This document shows positions 62,515 through 64,000 of a stretch of DNA of 64,000 bases, in pieces (positions within the stretch are counted from its first letter, which is position 1; every line of letters begins with the position of its first letter). A model generated the notes under the pieces. That model did no database searches. It saw nothing but the letters and a program-made list of their open reading frames with translations, and had not been told where the DNA came from. This stretch comes from Pseudomonas silesiensis (lineage in GTDB: Bacteria; Pseudomonadota; Gammaproteobacteria; Pseudomonadales; Pseudomonadaceae). The translations under genes and the position numbers were made by a program. The stretch covers positions 4,963,702-5,027,701 of the forward strand of contig NZ_CP014870.1 in the NCBI RefSeq assembly GCF_001661075.1, written 5' to 3'.

Positions 62515-63690
62515 TCACTCGATGATGTTGAAGTCGCTCAAGTACTCATCGGAGATTTCCAGGCCCAGGCCCGGCTTGTCGTCGTCGAGCTGGATGTAGC
62601 CGTTGACCGGTTGTGGCTCGCCCTTGAACACGTAGTAAAACAGTTCGTTGCCGACTTCGACGTCGAACACCGGGAAGAACTCGGCCATTGGCGAGGCGGT
62701 GGTGGACATGGTCAGGTGGTAGTTGTGCATCTGCCCGGCGTGCGGGATGACTGGCACCGACCAGGCTTCGGCCATGGCGTTGATCTTGCGCGCGGCGGTG
62801 ATGCCGCCGACGCGGTTGGTGTCGTACTGGATCACGTCGATGGCGCGGCGTTCCAGCAGGTCCTTGAAGCCGTAGGAGGTGAACTCATGCTCGCCGCCGG
62901 AGATCGGCATGATCCCCATTTTTTTCAGCTCGATGTAGCCCTCGATGTCGTCGGCGATCACCGGTTCTTCGAGCCAGCGTGGTTCGAACTCGGCGAGTTT
63001 GGGCAACATGCGACGGGCATATTCCAGGGTCCAGCCCATGTAGCACTCGAGCATGATGTCGATGTCCGGGCCGGCCAGTTCACGCAGCGCCCGCACTTGT
63101 TCGATGTTCTTGCGCATGCCCGCGGGGCCGTCTTTCGGGCCGTAGCCGAAACGCATTTTCAGCGCGGTGAAGCCTTGGTTCAGATAGCCCTGGGCTTCTT
63201 CGAGGAACAGGTCGAGGTTGTCGTTGGCGTAGAGTTTGGAGGCGTAGGTCCAGATTTTTTCCTTGGTCCGCCCACCGAGCAGTTTGAACACCGGCTTGTT
63301 CACCGCTTTGCCCATGATGTCCCAGATGGCGATGTCGATCGCCGAGATCGCCGCCATGCCGATGCCTTTGCGGCCCCAGGCGTGGCTTTGGCGGTACATT
63401 TTCTGCCAGATGTATTCGTTGTCGAACGGGTCTTCGCCAATGGCGATCGGTGCCAGGTAGGTGTCGATGATTTCCTTGGCCACACGCGGCGCCAGGGCGC
63501 AGTTACCGATGCCGACAAGACCGGTGTCGGTCTCGACTTCCACCACCAGCCAGCCATGGAAACGGAACGAGCCCATGGCGTCGCCGCGCTCGAACAGGAT
63601 GTCGCTGGCGTTGGTGCAGAAGTGCGCTTGCGGTGGGACGACTTTGCCTTTCCACTCGAAAACGCGGGTACGGATGGCTTTGATTTTCAT
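62515..63690 (-). CDS. Enolase-superfamily (mandelate racemase/rhamnonate dehydratase-like) sugar-acid dehydratase
   Basis: 391 residues. N-terminal capping domain ('[20 protein letters not shown]'), then the barrel with acidic metal ligands in '[17 protein letters not shown]', '[15 protein letters not shown]' and '[14 protein letters not shown]', and a catalytic His in '[15 protein letters not shown]'. Lys in '[13 protein letters not shown]' corresponds to the general-base strand. Close in layout to L-rhamnonate dehydratases; the exact aldonate is unknown. Its product would be a 2-keto-3-deoxy acid for AraD1. AAGGAA lies 8 bp before ATG 63690. First gene of the operon. Confidence 0.85.
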   Translation of the reverse strand: MKIKAIRTRVFEWKGKVVPPQAHFCTNASDILFERGDAMGSFRFHGWLVVEVETDTGLVGIGNCALAPRVAKEIIDTYLAPIAIGEDPFDNEYIWQKMYRQSHAWGRKGIGMAAISAIDIAIWDIMGKAVNKPVFKLLGGRTKEKIWTYASKLYANDNLDLFLEEAQGYLNQGFTALKMRFGYGPKDGPAGMRKNIEQVRALRELAGPDIDIMLECYMGWTLEYARRMLPKLAEFEPRWLEEPVIADDIEGYIELKKMGIMPISGGEHEFTSYGFKDLLERRAIDVIQYDTNRVGGITAARKINAMAEAWSVPVIPHAGQMHNYHLTMSTTASPMAEFFPVFDVEVGNELFYYVFKGEPQPVNGYIQLDDDKPGLGLEISDEYLSDFNIIE

Positions 63691-63832
63691 GAATACAGTT
63701 CCTTGCGCTGCCGGCTTTTTGTCGTTGTCGGGTCGCTGCGCGGAGCCGCTCGTGTGGGTCGGCCCGGGCATTCGATGGAGCGACTTTAGCCAGCGCCTGG
63801 GGGTGGCGGATAATCACTTATGCGCATCCATC

Positions 63833-63882
63833 GATAACCTGGGGTGATAGCAAAAACCGGTTATCAGGTAGATCGGGTTATC
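63833..63882. promoter_or_regulatory. Three GGTTATC/GATAACC boxes, candidate operator
   Basis: GATAACC at 63833-63839 and GGTTATC at 63859-63865 and 63876-63882 form one inverted and one direct repeat, about 145-190 bp upstream of the dehydratase start. A related GGATAATC lies near 63808. They may bind the operon regulator, which is outside the window. Confidence 0.45.
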
Positions 63883-63900
63883 AGCCACAACGCAAAAAAC

Positions 63901-63988
63901 TGTGGGAGCGGGCTTGCTCACGAAGAGGCCGTGTCAGTCGACATTAATGCTGACTGACACACCGCCTTCGCGAGCAAGCCCGCTTGTA
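63901..63988. repeat. REPIN near the window end
   Basis: 'TGTGGGAGCGGGCTTGCTCA' faces 'TCGCGAGCAAGCCCGCTTGT'; inner GTCAGTCGACATTAATGCTGACTGAC is itself palindromic (two 10-base arms). Confidence 0.85.
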
Positions 63989-64000
63989 TGCTAGGACTTG

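Larger units (their letters stand above)
63691..64000. other. Upstream region of the sugar-acid operon
   Basis: 310 bp to the window edge. It holds the operon promoter, GGTTATC boxes (63833-63882) and a REPIN (63901-63988). No gene seen. Confidence 0.6.

Overview
The window is a high-GC Pseudomonas chromosome segment, most likely from the P. fluorescens group. The evidence is the gene content (gbuR-gbuA with its transport genes, lapG-lapD, aceK, hrpA, a FimV-like protein, azoR, aqpZ, several EamA transporters) and the many REP/REPIN palindromes between genes, built on two cores: 'GGAGCGAGCTTGCTC' and 'TAGGAGCCGGCTTGCC'. No rRNA, tRNA, CRISPR array, prophage or intact insertion sequence was seen.

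Layout. 1-9.7 kb: end of an HD-domain protein, an LpxH-type phosphoesterase, an AraC regulator followed by an EamA exporter, a SelW-like protein, a FimV-like protein without LysM, a MarR regulator with a palindromic operator, RecQ, a YgfB-family protein and a DUF454 membrane protein. 9.9-13.2 kb: an AT-richer gene for a 1103-residue secreted PI-PLC with a C-terminal fibronectin-III array. 13.5-18.1 kb: biofilm genes lapG (3' end frameshifted), lapD and a TolC-type outer-membrane channel, with no LapA-type adhesin and no lapB/lapC. 18.2-25.9 kb: a DTW protein, then the 4-guanidinobutyrate cluster (LysR regulator, guanidinobutyrase, NTF2-like protein, NCS1 permease, sodium:solute symporter), an MBL-fold hydrolase, an ACP-like protein without the carrier serine, and a 42-residue protein resembling P. 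aeruginosa PA1414. 26-35.5 kb: housekeeping and hypothetical genes, a DEAD-box helicase and a mechanosensitive channel.

35.5-40.3 kb is the most unusual part: an AT-rich leader of about 620 bp followed by three tightly coupled genes. They encode a free-standing NRPS-type adenylation domain with no carrier domain, a FAD/NAD(P)-binding protein and a cytoplasmic nucleotide-pyrophosphatase/phosphodiesterase. A hand alignment to GrsA gives a specificity code very close to that for ornithine. I do not recognise this operon as a described pathway.

40.5-59.6 kb returns to core genes: EamA transporter, AzoR, LysR / alpha-beta hydrolase / PpiA / ABC exporter, AqpZ, a FemAB-like transferase, a porin, a KAS III enzyme, HrpA, AceK and another EamA transporter. 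59.8-63.7 kb (minus strand) is a sugar-acid operon: enolase-superfamily dehydratase, then AraD1-type FAH-family dehydratase, then 2-oxoglutarate-semialdehyde dehydrogenase, which together would turn a pentonate or similar aldonate into 2-oxoglutarate. GGTTATC repeats lie upstream as a candidate operator.
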